Assembly (NCBI RefSeq): GCF_932276165.1
Contig: NC_064002.1
Span: 4,092,001-4,156,000, forward strand
Origin: Plutella xylostella
Lineage: Eukaryota > Arthropoda > Insecta > Lepidoptera > Plutellidae
Length of the DNA: 64,000 bases
Direction of reading: 5' to 3'
Positions 34,137-48,480 of this stretch are shown here, in pieces. The notes under the pieces are model-generated. The model saw only the letters and a program-made list of their open reading frames with translations, was not told the origin of the DNA and made no database searches. Position 1 is the first letter of the stretch. Every line of letters begins with the position of its first letter. The position numbers and the translations under genes were made by a program.

Positions 34137-37100
34137 ATGATTCTCTGGGTGATATGCCTGGTGCTTGTGCTTTGGTTCGCGATCTTCAGGTACAGGCGAA
34201 GGAATATGTACCGGCTGGCGAAGCACATTACTGGCTCTAAGGATGAGTTGCCCGGGATTGGGGTCGCGCATCGGCTAGTCGGGAACACAGAGGGTGAGTC
34301 TGGACTTGATATAGTTACTTATAGTAAATATTTATGCGGGATATGGTAGATATATTATTAGGTAGTGTATGATTATGTAGGATTTCAAGGGATCTATTGG
34401 GTAACAACCCTTGAAAGCTATGAAAAAAGCGTTGGGTCATTTGATTACTTTATTTAACAGCTGTAACGAGAAGTTTTTAGGGAATAAAATAAATGAAGTG
34501 TGTGTTGGATGCTTACAGTGAAATAAGTAAAGTTATGAATGTTTTTCGAATTCGCTAGTAAATAAGGGTACATTTAACAATAGCATGGACCTATTAAACA
34601 TAAAAAGTGTGTAAAAGTTTTTTTTTTTATTTTTATTACCATGAAGTAGGATTTGTATGTACCTCAGTATTTTTTTGAGTTAAAAAATATTTAACTTATC
34701 AGTATTTTATGATTTTTTTACAAAACAGTAACAAAAAAGTAACTTGCGTGAAAAATATCGATTGTTTGGGCAACTTCATCCGGTTGTTTACTCTTTGTTT
34801 TGTTTCAGAAATCATGTACTCACTACAGCAGCTCAGCTACGAGTCTATACACAATAATGGGATTATAAAAGGATGGCTAGGACATATTTTGTATTTTGGT
34901 GAGTACTACTATTTATTTATTTATTTTACTGTATTAGGAAAACTTAACTAATTTTATTTTGTAGATAACAATGACAGGGTAGCTTATGTTGCACAAGTTT
35001 CCACCTCTAGGTAGATTAGTTAGGTAGTATAGGGAGGGTTAACTAAAGCTTAGACTTAATCTTATCGCAAATACACATAACTTTATAACAAAAAGAGGGA
35101 GTTAAATTATAAAACAAAAACAAAGAAATCAAACTAAATTAAACTAACCAGGTTTATGAGAACCAAAGTAGTCAGAAACCAGCTCTATACTTTCTGTTAT
35201 TTTGTAAATTATACCTAAATCTAAATGAACTTTTTACCCCATGTACCTGCTGAATATTTCAGTAGGTATGTTTTAACCTACTGAACTCCTACTACTTAGC
35301 TCAATCCTTGGCTTCTATCATTTTTATGCATACTTTGGTTGGTTTCTATGTCCTATCCTTTACAATATACTTATATGTATAGGATAGGACCTTTGGATTT
35401 ACCTGACTGAAATATCGTTTAAATAATATTATATCTTAAGTATTAGCAAATTATGGTATCCTCTATGTATCGTCAAGTTACTCACCCCCGTGCTACGATT
35501 CGACTTCCAAACTGTATATCGAGTGACCATCATCATTCCTCATCTTTGTCCGCCACTTCGACGCCGCCTTTGTAAAGATAGTTCACAGTTTACTATTACA
35601 CGTGAAAGGGCATAAGTCAGTTCAAATAAGGTTTTTCCTACTACGTAAATAGTGAGTCGTAGCGCTAGTTTAGTAATTTGCTACTTTGACGTAAACGCAC
35701 ACGCACAGTTCAACGGTAGCAAGACAATGGTCTTCCATTCTAAACTACCGTATGTTGCAGCCAATACCTGTTTACTTTTCTAATACTATTACGTTTAGTC
35801 AGTAATACCATCCCTTGGTAAACTGAAATTCATGAAACTGAGATTCATGGTTGCGATTGACAAAATAGTCATCTGTAAGTAGCCGCCGTAGAATTCCTTA
35901 AATTAGAACCTGCCCCCAAGATGAACTCTTTTATCGAATGAGGAGCACCTCTTCTTTATTTGCTTTTTTTCTTTCCATCTCTATTTCTAGGATGCACTTA
36001 ATTAGAGTTTTTGTATATATTATTATTTAGGTTGGGTACATTGATCAGCATTCGGAAAATTAACTTATAAATTCCATAATTTTAACAATTAATTATTGTA
36101 CTTATTTTTGTTCCACAGTGGTAGTGGATCCTGTGGATCTGGAAGTAGTTCTCAAATCTTGCCTAGAGAAGGATGACCTGCATAGATTTATTAGAAAAAT
36201 CATCGGCAACGGAGGAATATTTGCTCCAGGTGAGAGGTTACTCTACATACGGTCAGCTGCATAAGTAGCTATACATTTTTGTACCTTGTCAAACTGACTA
36301 CATAACAATCCGTCAATGTTTGAATATGCAGTTTGCGAGTTTGTCTAGGCAAAAAAGTATACAGCTACTTATGCAGCTGACTGTACCTACGTTTATAGAA
36401 GTATCCTGCAACATTTCAATGGAACCTTGCTCTTACAGCGTTACACCTAGATATAATATCATCAGGTCAGGTCAAGTGGTCAGATATTTTTCTTCCTCAA
36501 TGAGTTCAGAACACAATGTGGGTCAAAAAGTTCGACGTTACGTTATGATAGTATAGTTTGCGGTAATAAGGCAATTTTTTCATGTGAATAAGCGGTTTTT
36601 GACGCGTTTAAAGGACTATGACCTTGCTTTGTTTTATATAACAGCCAGGAGGGAATATATGAACTAATTATACCTGAATAGGAGTATAGTTTGAACATCA
36701 TCATCACCAGCCCGTATTGTCTACATCTGGACACAGGGCTCCCTGATGAGGGCTCCACAATACTCTGTTCACGGCCTTCCTCACCCAGCCACTACCGTTT
36801 ACTTAATTGTAAAATTTTAATAATATAATTAAAAAAATAAAATACATGACCTTTTTGCAGTGTCAATTTGGAGGCGTCGTCGGAAGATTATGGTTCCAGC
36901 ATTCAGTCCTAAGATTCTCGAAAACTTTGTCAATGTGTTTTCTGAACAGAGTCAGATACTCACGAACAAACTGTCGAACTGTGCCAATGGAAAGATATTC
37001 AGCATCTGGCATTATCTCAGCACATATACCCTGGATTCAGTATGTGGTAAGTTAATTTATTTGTTTACGTAGCCATATTGTGTCCCGCTGCTAGGCAAGG

Positions 37101-40100
37101 TGCTCCCATGCTTATTAAAAAAAAACCTTCATAAAAAACTTACATAGTCACTACTATATCATCAGCTTTGAGAATAAATATAGGGATGCAACACATGGGC
37201 ATTAGGATTTACAATTACAATAAAATTCTGGTCGGCCTATTTTTGTTTGAAATGTTTTGTTTTCATTATGCCGCCGCCGCCCCGCGACCCGTCTGTATAC
37301 TCTACTAGTTTTGTCCAGCATGGTTCACTTCAGCTTTAGTGTTTTTGCAGGAAAAAAATATACATTGGGTATACCAATGTAACTTTATAAGCTTGTAATT
37401 AGCAGAAAGTTTGTAGATATATAATTCATAACCTTTTTTTTAAATCAAAATCTAACAATATTTCCTTTATACTTCAATAGTAGTGTCCCTGGACGCTCTA
37501 CGAATGTATATTGGCTACTCTACTCGAAACTTCAAATTTTCCACACATTTCCTGTTGTCTTTAATCCTAAATTTCCTTTCCTCATCATCGTCATCATCTA
37601 ATGGCTGGTCTATCCTTGACGGTGTTTGTAGTGAGTGTTAATTCCAGTTTTGACGGTGTTGTTAGAACGTGATCTGATTATATCAAACCCGTTCATCCTA
37701 CGTGTATGGGTTTTACCTAGGCAGTTAGGTACATCTGCTGCTATTATAACTATTCGAGTGTCGTTTAAGTAGTTCCGGCTAACTTGTACTGGTAACTACT
37801 TGACTGGTTTAAGGGTTAGATGGCTTCCAGTAGGTTTTGCACTTTACGCGAGTCACTTGACTACGATTTGCTGTAGATAGCAAGGAATGAAAATGGTTTG
37901 TTATGTCGGTACGGTTTTACGTAATGTGAGAGTAGGAAGGAGTATTGAAAGATATTTTATATCATAGTCGGGTTGTAAATGATCGAAGCATAGTCCATCC
38001 GCCATTATCATATCGTTGTTTCTTTCTGCTCATATTAGTGTTTTAATGTTTAATGCATCAATTAAAAATAACAGTTTTTCTATTGTTTTTGTTATAAGTG
38101 CCATACTATTTACACAAGCCTTATCTGATGGTGGTAGGTAATTTATTATAATATGTTCCGTGTTTCTATTACATGTCCATAAGATATCTACAGACGCCGC
38201 CGCCGAGCCTATTAGACACGAGCCTTGTGAAAATAAATTCACTTCTATACATTTGTCATGAAGGATATAGGTGTAGGGTACTTGCCAAACCGTGAAAGTT
38301 TGTCAGTTCATTTGCAAAACACCCTGTATTTAAAGATGATGCCTATTCATATTGAGTATTTATTTATTGAGTATTGAGTATTTATATGAAAAGATAAGAA
38401 TATTTGTCAGTGTTGTATTTATTGTTTTGTATAGGTGTATGGAGCTGCTCGGCTCACTGTACTAACTTACCTAATATTCCACATAATTATTATAAAGCAG
38501 TGCTCACATTCAGCGAAAATCCACCTTAAGATAAAGAGCCCCTTATCCAAACGGAGAGTAGTTTGTAGAAAAATTACGTTCATCAGAAAAAAAATATATA
38601 TACGATGAATAAAATCATTTGACTTTGACCCCAACTTCAACTGTTCCATCTACAGAAACGGCGATGGGCGTGCACATAGAGGCGCAAAGCAACAAAGACC
38701 TTCCATTCCTGAAGTCCATGAACCGGGTCCTGAACCTGGTGACGGAGAGGATCTTCCACCTGTGGCTGCAGGCCGACTGGATGTACCGGCTCTTCTGGTT
38801 CAAGCACTCCGAGCATGATAAATGTGTGGGCGTCATGCACAAGTTTACCGATGAGGTGAGTAAAAGCCCACACTGTTTAGTCCGAGTGTTATGTAGACGT
38901 AGGTACATTGTTGGGATTGTTGTATAGTATTTGCATAACTTTTGAATCTGCCATACATACTCAGCAATGTACGTCTACTTAAGGCACGGTAATGATCCAC
39001 TGTAGGACTCATGCACTGTCTCCTGCACTCTTGGAGTGTATTTAGAAGCAGTGTGTGATTTTCTGCATTTCTGTTATATTGCCATAATCTCCACGTATTT
39101 TGTAGTTGACTTTGAGGAGATTCACCTGATGAGACCACGATGATTTTTTAGAGAATCATCTCTCACTAGCTGATCTCATTCTTGTTAACCTACTTATCTT
39201 AAAAAATGATGGTGCAAAGAGCAGTCTACGGTTTTTTTGACTGCCTGACCTATGTGTAGATAGGAATTATTTATAATAATAATATGATTGTATTGCAATC
39301 ATACTTTGATGTTTTTAATTACTATTTACTTAATCATTATTTATGTAATTATACATATTAAAATATACGTATTTATTCTTCGGTCAAGGTTTTATTATAT
39401 TAATTTTTTGCTAACTACTACTGTTAAATTTTAGCATTGTTTTATTTTTCAGGTTATAAAACGTAAAAGAGCATCTATAATTGCTGAAAAACAAAACAAA
39501 ACAGAGACTGGCGTGGAGTTCGGTAAGATTTACTTTTATTCATTTTATAATGTCTAACCTTTATCATCTTAATCAGCTAACAATCGTCCCTACGTACCTA
39601 CGTATAAAAAATATACCTTAAGTTACTCATTGGAGTAAATATAACCAGGCATGTGTTTTACGATAATTCAGCCAATCATATAGTGGTTATAGAGTTCGCT
39701 AACTTAGCAACAAAAACAAGTGCCAATACAAAAAACTTATTAAAAAGGTTTCAATTTGGTTAAAGGAAATAATGATGTCCAATGCATTTACCCGCTGCAG
39801 AGTTACCTTTGTCGGACTCTACTTAAATATGTTTTGCCTATCTGGGTATTCTCAATAGGGAAATCCTTAGTATGAAATTCATTGATCAAGTCGTACTTAT
39901 AATACTAAGATTCTGTAACAACATTCTAAAAATTAAGTAGGAACTGATTTTTAAAAAACCGGCCAAGTGCGAGTCGGGCTCGCGCACAAAGGGTTCCGTA
40001 GCAGCAAATATAGTGTAAGCACAATAACTTAACCAAAATTACAGTTAAATCAACCTATCTCAAAAACTATAAGAGATACTTTGATCAAACCAAAAATCGT

Positions 40101-43100
40101 TGAAAGAGTTAATTAGCATGCATCACCTCTATTTTTTTTAGAATTTTATACCCCGTAGTTATAAAAATAGAGGGGGGAGGACATACTTTTTACGACTTTG
40201 AGAGCTGATATCTCAAAAACCGTTCACTTTAAGAAAAATGTTTTTTAGAAAACTTTATATCATTTTAAAAGACCTTTCCATTGATACCCCACACGGGTAT
40301 GTACATCGAAAAAAAAAATTTCATCCCTCAGTTACATGTATGGGGGGCCCCACCCCCAATTCTTTTTTTTACTATTTAGTGTCATATTTTTGTAGCGGTT
40401 CATACAACACATATTCCCATCAAATTTCATCACTGTAGTACTTATAGTTTCCGAGTAAATCGGCTGTGACAGACGGACAGACGGACAGACGGACAGACGG
40501 ACAGACGGACATGACGAAACTATAAGGGTTCCGTTTTTGCCATTTTGGCTACGGAACCCTAAAAAAGGATATTAAACTCACTTAACTGGTGTAGTTAACC
40601 AGTTTAAACATCCTAAGAACCTAAATAAAAGAGAATGTGATTTGAGGGCCATACATTTATCAGGTGCTTAGTTAAGTTTGGACTTCCAGACAACTTTTAA
40701 CTAGTTCCTTGACCGAAATAACCAACGATTAAATGCGGTAATTGCATTAAATTTGAAGAACTGTTGGCCCTACGTATTATCCCACATTGAGCCTAAAATA
40801 AAATAAATACCGTAATATAGTAAGACTATTTATCATTCAAATCCGTTCAGTAGTTTTGGTGTAAAGGAGTAACAGACAGACAGATAGACACAGTTACTTT
40901 CGCATTTATAATATTAGTTAGGATAACCAACAGGATCAGATAAAAAAATAACAAAACTCTTGCTCCCTGACTTATCTCCCTGTTGTCCATTGTGTAGACG
41001 TGGCCGTTAAACCTCTGACTCTACACTTTGATGATATTACTCATAATTAGTTTAAATACATTGTCAGTTCCTTATTTACAGACAATACCATATAATTTAA
41101 CAAAACAGTCTATCTGTACCATGCTATTTTACTGACCAAACAGCAAACGCATAAAGCTTAGTAAATAAACAAATGACTGCGCTGGCTGCTAAACGATCAT
41201 TATGGCTCAATTCCTCATCTAATTGCACACATATTTGTATTCAATATAAAGTAATTGTCTAACTGGAACCAGCCATAATTAGTGATTGGTGCTTTGATCC
41301 GCATTGTGAGAAGCAGTTATGTAATTAGGTGCCCACATGTTATAATATCGGTAGACAGTGACATTGCATTTTATTTATTTGTAAAATCTGATGCTATCTA
41401 AGCAAGTAGGTACTTTACTGTTGCACATGAGCATCGCTTCGCCTAAAAAAACTTCCCGTTGGAATACCGGCATAAGAAGTAGGAATCCATATACCTACAT
41501 GTTAATCTAACATGTCAGCTTTCTGCATACCCCTTCAGATGTCACGCTTAGACAAAACAGACCTAATTTAAAACCATCCTTTCAGATCTCGGCACGTATC
41601 AAATGAAGACGTTCCTTGACCTGCTCATCACTTTCTCTGGCGGAGACAAGGGCTACAACGACGTGGAGCTTCGAGAGGAGGTCATGACCTTGACCGTGGC
41701 TGGAACTGATACTTCTGCAGTGGCCATAGGGTACACCCTGAAGCTACTCGGGAAGTACCCTCATATTCAGGAGAAGGTTTATCAAGAGTAAGTGTTTTGT
41801 ATAAACGTATAAGACAGATCATTTCCAGACGCAGTTGCACGGCATTTTTATCGATGTAGATAAACTCGGCTAATGCATGTTCAGACAAACACATCTCCGT
41901 GTTTAACGCGAATCAAGATAGAGTGTCGTTTATCTACGTCAATAAGGATGCCATGCAGCCGGGATAGTGCGTGGAGTCAGTAAATTTTCTATCTTTGGAC
42001 TCGTTCATTGGAAAATCCTCCTGCTTAGACTTTTTAACACTGTTTTGAAGGTAAATGTTAATTGGTAGTAGTAGTAAGGCTTACAGCCGCATACTTCTGT
42101 CCAAGATCTAATTCAATGCACTAAAAAGGCATGCGAGAAATCTCGTAAGTTACTCATCAAAACCTTCAAACACTTCGTTGAGCAGGAAACTCTTGAAGTT
42201 TTTTTACATTTAGGAATACATACTTAGTAGTCCTTACTATACCTACATAATCATGGTGAATCCTATCATGTGTGAGTCAAAGGCAGTTCTGATTATCTAA
42301 TACTAGGGATCCAGTGTATAGAAAAGGGATGCATGAAAGAAGCCTCCCCGATGACAACAGACTGATCTGACTGGCCTTGGCTTGTTCAGATTTAGTGTTT
42401 ATCACTAATACGTTAATAAGAAAACCAAAGTAAATTATTAGTACGCTAAATGGTAATTTTCCCTTTCAGATTACTGGATGTTTTTGAAGGTTCCGACAGA
42501 CCTTTAATAAAAGAGGACCTCATGAAGCTCACTTACTTGGAGCGCGTGGTCAAGGAATCCCTGAGGTTATTCCCCCCAGTACCGTTTATCATTAGAAAAG
42601 TCTTGGAAGACATTAAATTACGTAAGTACACGAGTTTATGTATTAATTGACTTGTTATTATGGTACTTTAATAATTATATACATTTACATACACATTGTA
42701 TATAGGTGCAGGTTCATTGTACAATGTACGTATAGGGCAACATAACAGTGCGTTGATGTTGATTGTGATATACTGAAAATCAAGGGTTAAGACGTGTGAT
42801 GCAAAGCTAATAAGCTCTACTAAATTGTCTAATTATACGCTTCACTATTACTATGTACATAGTCACTACATAGTCACTACCTCACTACATAGTATAATCT
42901 TAGTTTGACATTGATTTTCATCGATGAGCGGACGATGATTTACGTACAATATCATTTCAGATTATGTTGATCTCAATATCTAGTACGGTGAAGTAGTTAT
43001 TTCAGAGTAAATTGTATATTTGTATTGCATGATAACGCAGTTCCAATGTAGCCAAAGTACAGTTGAATAGTATTTTGGCTAATTGGCAACATAAGTAGGC

Positions 43101-46100
43101 GAATCACGTGAATGTCAGACAATTTGCTAAATTACATTTACATAGACATGGCAATTATCTAAATACCGAACGTAGCGTTCTAAAATTACCCAGTACTATT
43201 TAAAACGTAGCTGTAGCTGTTTACTATTAATTTATTGCATTAAATTTACATACGTAAGGTACTGGTAATTTATTTTCGTAACATAGGTATTTTATCGTAG
43301 AGAATCAAACCGCAAATAAATATTAGTTCAATGAAGATTTAGCACATGACGAGTCCTAGAAGGAAACTTTGTAGTGATACATTGAATCTGGAATTTAGCT
43401 AATGTATTCAACGAAACATTCCTTTAAATCTAATCAGATACATAACTGCATTGTCAACTCTAAAATTAACCTCAGATTATCCTGGAACTTTTTTGAAAAA
43501 TCAGCAGAAAACATTTTGATTACAATTGGCGGTGCCAGTCAGCCCTAGTAGCTCTTAAAGGATGTGAACAAAAGTTCCATTCGGGTGCCACCTCTGAACG
43601 AAACAGTGTAAGGGCTCGAACACATAAACTCGATAATACGACGTTTTGCGTGAGTTGCATCGTACTACTCTCTTATCGCTCTCTCCCATTGCGTAGAGGC
43701 CAGAGGGTATGACCGAGTCCGCGTTGTTCTATGCACTCTCCTTATGAACACGTGCGACGCGACATCGTATCGTTTCTTTGAAGAAACTAATAGACTAACA
43801 TTTTCTATCCATCTCACACAGCATCAGGGCGCGTCCTGCCCGCCGGGTCGGGGGTGGTGGTCTCCATCTGGGGCATCCACCGAGACCCACACTACTGGGG
43901 CCCGGACGCCGAGCACTTTGACCCGGACCGGTTCCTGCCTGAGCGGTTGAATCTGGCCCACTCTACGTCGTTTATGCCCTTCAGCAGTGGGCCCAGGAAT
44001 TGTGTTGGTAAGTGAAGTGTAGAGCCGGTTTTTTTGAAATATACAGCAAAAAGAGTATACTAAGCCGAAGAGGGTGACCTGTGTAGAGGCGGTTTTTTTA
44101 AATATACACCAAAAAGAGTATACCTACTAAGTTAAAAGAGGGTGACTCAGTAAGTCATTCTGAATAACACTGTATTTAGTGGTAGTTTATTATATTGTCC
44201 GGACCAAAAGTAATTTCAGTTTTTTTTTCGGTTCGAAATTGCTTTTTTGGTCTGACACTAGTTTGATGTTTCATAATTATCAAATTGCTCTTTTAATTAT
44301 TCCCGCGTGCGTTATTAAAACCCCTAAAATATCCAAATCCGCATTAGGTTTTTACGTGGTAAATAGACGATTTGTTAAGATATATAATGTTGTTTGTATA
44401 TGATTCTTAAACCCGACGTCTGGCTATAATTTCGTATCGGTGCCAGGAGATGTGAAAAATCCTGATTTTCATATTGGGATTAAAAACACAATAATATTAC
44501 AAAATCACATACTTATACGAGTACATATTATATACAGATGCGGTAACGTATATAAATAATACATATATAGGTACGCGCAAAATAGCGCTACGGCATTGAT
44601 TGCATATTTCATCAAGCAATGTTATCATCGGAAAGACAAAGCGATCACTTATTGACCCTACACATTATATCAAACTATTCCAATCAGTCTAATGAATCGA
44701 ACGCAGTTCCTCTTTGTGTACACCTCAAGGGCACCCATCAGCACCCTATCGGCCATCACTTTGCCATACATTATTCAATATGACTAAAACTCGTGTTGCT
44801 TCCTGCAACGTACGGCGATATTAATCTCAATTTTCTTAATGAACTACTACAACTGGTGCAGTTACATAATTACGTGATGCAGGTACTAGTGGACGCCCAC
44901 AAAGAGTATTATTTTATAAACATTTCCCTGTAAAAGGATTAATAATTCCCTATAATTATAGCAGTGCGGTAGTGCGGGTAAAATATGTCCTCGTTAGTGA
45001 GTCAGCCGCGGTTTAGGCGTTGTTGATTGATCTGTGGCAAGACAAAGGCTTTTGTAGCGGCACTTGTTGCCCTATTTGGCTTTATTTCTTGTTTAAGGCC
45101 GTCCGGATTAAAAACTTTTAACTAACATCGGTATTTACTATATTTTAGCCAACGCCTACCTACTTACACTTTTAAAAGTTAGTTAGGTACTACTAATACC
45201 TCCTATATTTTTATGTCTTAAAGATAAATATAGAGATAAAATACTCTTTATTGCATACAAACAGAAACAGTTTCACAAACATAGAAAAGATGATAAATAG
45301 TACAATCATAAGTCATAACTAAGTCCTATTTGAGATTTAAAAACCAATTTTTTATGTATTTTAACATCATCACAACATACAAACTTACTGATTGTATAAT
45401 TGTCTCGATGAATGATTTAATTTGAACCAGTTGTGCACCATTAATGATACTACAGCTATTAGCCATTGCAATAATTACTGTACTCGTAGTAACTGACCCT
45501 TAGTTACATAATTGTTATGTTATAGCAAGTTATCTTCAACTGAGTACTAATCTAATATGTACTTTATTGACATGCACGTTTAGTATAGTGCATTAAATCC
45601 TAAAGGGCTGAATTATTATTATTATGTGATCCGAGGAGTATTTCCTAGAGGTACAATCAGCTGCATAAGCTACTCGTATATACATAGCTACTTATGCAGT
45701 TGACCCTACTATGTACCAGATAGAGGCCTAGAAAAGAGTCTAACTGTCACTCTAATTTTGACTTCGTGAAAGTCAGAACTCGTTTGTTTTAGACAATTTA
45801 TTAACCAACACTCTTTTTCTACATATTTGTTTAAACACCTTAAAAGCAAGTTAAACTCCGTAAATAATCCAGGTCTCACCATCCTGTAAGAATTAAAAAT
45901 GCTACCAAAAATACTAATCATTAACCTTTTATTTCAGGATACCAATACGCGATGATGTCAATAAAGACAGCCCTCTCCACTGTACTGCGGAAGTACAAGG
46001 TGGTCGGTGATCCAGAGCCTGGTCCCATACCGTCCATGAGGGTCAAACTGGACGTCATGATGAAGGCAGCTGATGGGTACCAACTGGCGCTTGAGAGGAG

Positions 46101-46113
46101 ACCAATTGCATAG
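34137..46113 (+). CDS. Cytochrome P450, CYP4 clan (CYP340/341-like)
   Basis: Exons 34137-34293, 34809-34898, 36119-36229, 36861-37046, 38656-38855, 39453-39522, 41586-41787, 42470-42621, 43822-44007, 45938-46113 join in frame to 509 aa. Landmarks: N-terminal anchor MILWVICLVLVLWFAIF then basic RYRRR (ER membrane, cytosolic catalytic domain); helix C WRRRRK; helix I VAGTDTSA; helix K ESLR; PERF-type region FDPDRFLPERL; haem loop FSSGPRNCVG with the ligand Cys. All invariant residues are present, so it should be an active haem monooxygenase. The family fits lepidopteran CYP340/CYP341 enzymes, several of which are antennal, but the subfamily needs a tree. Start 34137 gives a normal-length anchor; ATG 33960 would add 59 residues. 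Confidence 0.92.
34899..36118 (+). other. P450 intron 2
   Basis: AT-rich intron; no further exon or recognisable repeat found. Confidence 0.5.
36250..36386. mobile_element. MITE with GGTCAGCTGCATAAGTAGCT ends
   Basis: Left arm ggtcagctgcataagtagct (36251-36270) is mirrored by agctacttatgcagctgact (36363-36382). A shorter relative is at 45650-45707. It lies 20 bp past the donor of P450 exon 36119-36229. No ORF. Confidence 0.7.
37047..38655 (+). other. P450 intron 4
   Basis: No exon or clear transposon recognised; contains short simple repeats such as tcatcatcgtcatcatc near 37580. Confidence 0.5.
39953..40567 (+). repeat. Interspersed repeat with (GGACAGAC)n
   Basis: Starts aaaaaaccggccaagtgcga and ends gctacggaaccctaaaaaa, with a gacagacg microsatellite at 40470-40511. 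The outer words gggttccgta and tacggaaccct are inverted. The same family flanks the SINE at 26643-26690 and 27165-27285. Inside the P450 intron 39523-41585. Class unknown; non-coding. Confidence 0.7.
40836..40925 (+). repeat. Truncated copy of the 32598 repeat family
   Basis: ttcaaatccgttcagtagtt through cgcatttataatattagtta. A second remnant of the same family (gcatcgcttcgcctaaaaaa) is at 41427-41480. Both are in P450 intron 6. Confidence 0.7.
42622..43821 (+). other. P450 intron 8
   Basis: AT-rich; a short local repeat of the word cactacatagt occurs near 42865-42895. No exon or transposon recognised. Confidence 0.5.
44008..45937 (+). other. P450 intron 9
   Basis: Longest P450 intron. A tandem pair of ~75-bp related stretches (ccggtttttttgaaatatac / cggtttttttaaatatacac) lies at 44024-44155, and a MITE at 45650-45707. 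No exon found. Confidence 0.5.
45650..45707. mobile_element. Short MITE of the 36250 family
   Basis: ggtacaatcagctgcataag at the left and cttatgcagttgaccc at the right form inverted arms around ~15 bp. Probably an internally deleted relative of 36250-36386. Confidence 0.6.
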
Positions 46114-46398
46114 AATACTGTTTTAGTTAAGTTAAAACTTAGAGAATAACCCCTGAATTCATATACTGTATTTTAAGTTTACAAAACGTTTACAAATGAC
46201 ACAAATGACTTTGAAACACAGGAGTTTAGACTCTTTATGTCAGTCAAAAAGGTCAAAATTCGTATATCACAACATAATTTGTAAACTGACTATTTTAAAG
46301 TGACGAAAAACTATGAATTTGGAGATAAGTGTCTTGTGATTTCTGAGGCAATAAGTAATGCATTGTCCATGGCTCGCCAACCATTAACAGAATAATCC

Positions 46399-46431
46399 AA
46401 TAAACATGTTTTAAACATTGCCAACAATAAA
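46399..46431 (+). terminator. Likely P450 polyadenylation signals
   Basis: Two AATAAA hexamers at 46399-46404 and 46426-46431, about 290 bp past the P450 stop codon, the first good signals in the 3' flank. Confidence 0.5.
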
Positions 46432-47403
46432 AGTACCTACTGACTTACTCTAAATAGATATATTTCTGTAACATAGATATATATATTGATATATAATAGA
46501 TATATAGAACAATGCGGACCCGGGTGATTGCATATACATAAGTATATATAAAATACATTTTAGTGTTTTAAAAAACGAAACTTTATGGAACATCATAATA
46601 ATGTAGTTTCAGGTCATCGTGAAAAAGGATTTCGGTAATCTTTCAATATTAAACTAAAAATATACTATTTAGTAAGTACTTAAACAAAATAATATGATAT
46701 TTGAACAACTTGTTGCAATTTTCTTAACTACAGTAAGTTTCAGTTATTTATAGGCATCAAGTGAATTATTTATTTATCATCGTTCCGATAAAAGAATGAT
46801 AAAGAATACCATATATTTTATATTTCTTAAGACGTTTGCCAATAAAATTAGTATGTAAAATTATGTGTTAACTGTAAATAAATGTAGTAAATAAGAAAAT
46901 TAAGTAAGTTTCTTTAATTAATCTTCACCTAAAGACCTCCAGAATAATGAAGTATGTAAGTACCTACTTATGTGTGATACACATATTACACATGGTTTAT
47001 CTAACTAAAATTAACATAGAACGAGTTTTATTGAACCTATAATTATTAAAAGTTTAAATTAATAGTAGATGGGGCTGTTTTAATATTAAGTTCACACTAA
47101 CACGCGAAATATACATAAAAAGTTATATTCTGAGGGTAGCCTTTTAGTGGCAAATGCAATGATGTTAAAAGTTTAAAGTACTTATATGATTTTAATTCCT
47201 AAACTAATTTAAAGTTTCCCCTCAGTAAAACCCTCAGTAATTAATTCAGTCGGTAAGTATTATAGTATTAGTATTAGGTTCCTTTTTGGACGCATTTTAT
47301 AGTACCTACAACAAATTTTGCCAGGTCAGTAATGAACCTAGGATAAGGATTACATAAATTAACTGAACAGCCCATATCGTAATATAAATAATAAATTGAG
47401 GTC
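46432..47403. other. AT-rich spacer past the P450
   Basis: No gene or clear repeat. Very AT-rich with short atatat runs near 46450-46505. Confidence 0.5.
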
Positions 47404-47411
47404 CTTCAGAT

Positions 47412-48480
47412 CAGTGGCGGCTGGTGCCTCAGATACCCGGTAGTGCACTTTATGGGTTTAGTAAATTTTGGAAGAAAAATAGATTAGGTACCTATTACAA
47501 TTGGAAGTAAAATAAATTATAAGTATATTTTACCTTATTTATATTTTAAATCCATTCTGCGTGCCTTTTTTGACGCGAAATTGCTTCTCCGCCGAAACGA
47601 AAACAACACACGGAAAGCAAAATAAAGCATTTAGTCTCTCACATCCACATAACCATTTCTTTTTATTGTACATTTCACTTTTGGAAATTCAGGTATAAGT
47701 TATTTTTTTTGTTTTGCACTCCTGTTTTAAGATGAGAAAAGGCAAAGGCCGAGGCGGCCCAGCAGATTTAATGTCCAGTCTATTTTGAAATGTCCTATTG
47801 CTTTTTATGAAGTCCATATTGTATTTTGCACTCATTTTCACTCACACACACACACACATACACACTCACGAAATATTTACTACTTTCTTAGTTAATAAGT
47901 AATTAGAGTAACAAATTAATTACGTATTCGCGCGCGAAAGGTGAAACTGCGACAATGACATGACAAGTGCATCGTTCGTAGGTCACGCCACCGGTCAAGG
48001 CCACCGCCCGCGCATCCCGAGATTCCCGAGGCGTCATTCGTATGATTTCGGCAATTTCCGGTCGCGTGCGGCGCACGAATTTATCCTAGAACTGCATACA
48101 GTTTGTACTGAGCATCTTCCGTCTCACGCGCCGGGCGATTTCCATCCTGTTTCATACTATGTGTAGGAGCTCGCTCCGTGCGACAATCCGAGCGCACGAG
48201 GCCGTTTTTGTTCAAGCAAAAATAAGATCTAATTCTTTCGCAGTAGAAATCAAAATAGGCCAGCTCGATTTAATTTAACTCGTAACGTTCGAATGATTTA
48301 TGTAATTTCTGTTTAGGGTAGGTATTACGGTTGTTATATTGGTATTTTTGTGAAGTTTTCTTTAGACGTACCTAGTACCTACCTAGTCTAGTATGGTATA
48401 GGAAGAAGGAAGGTACATATTTAGAAGGTTTTTAAATGGTAGTGCGTTGCACGGGCGCACTTAAGGTGCAGCCGCCACTG
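47412..48480. mobile_element. Non-autonomous hAT-type element, copy A (1069 bp)
   Basis: Ends CAGTGGCGGCTG / CAGCCGCCACTG with a perfect 8-bp duplication CTTCAGAT at 47404-47411 and 48481-48488. No transposase. A 68-codon ORF (47960-48166, starting MTSASFVGHATGQGH) lies in a GC-rich middle section and is also kept in copy B. A CA microsatellite precedes it. Confidence 0.92.
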
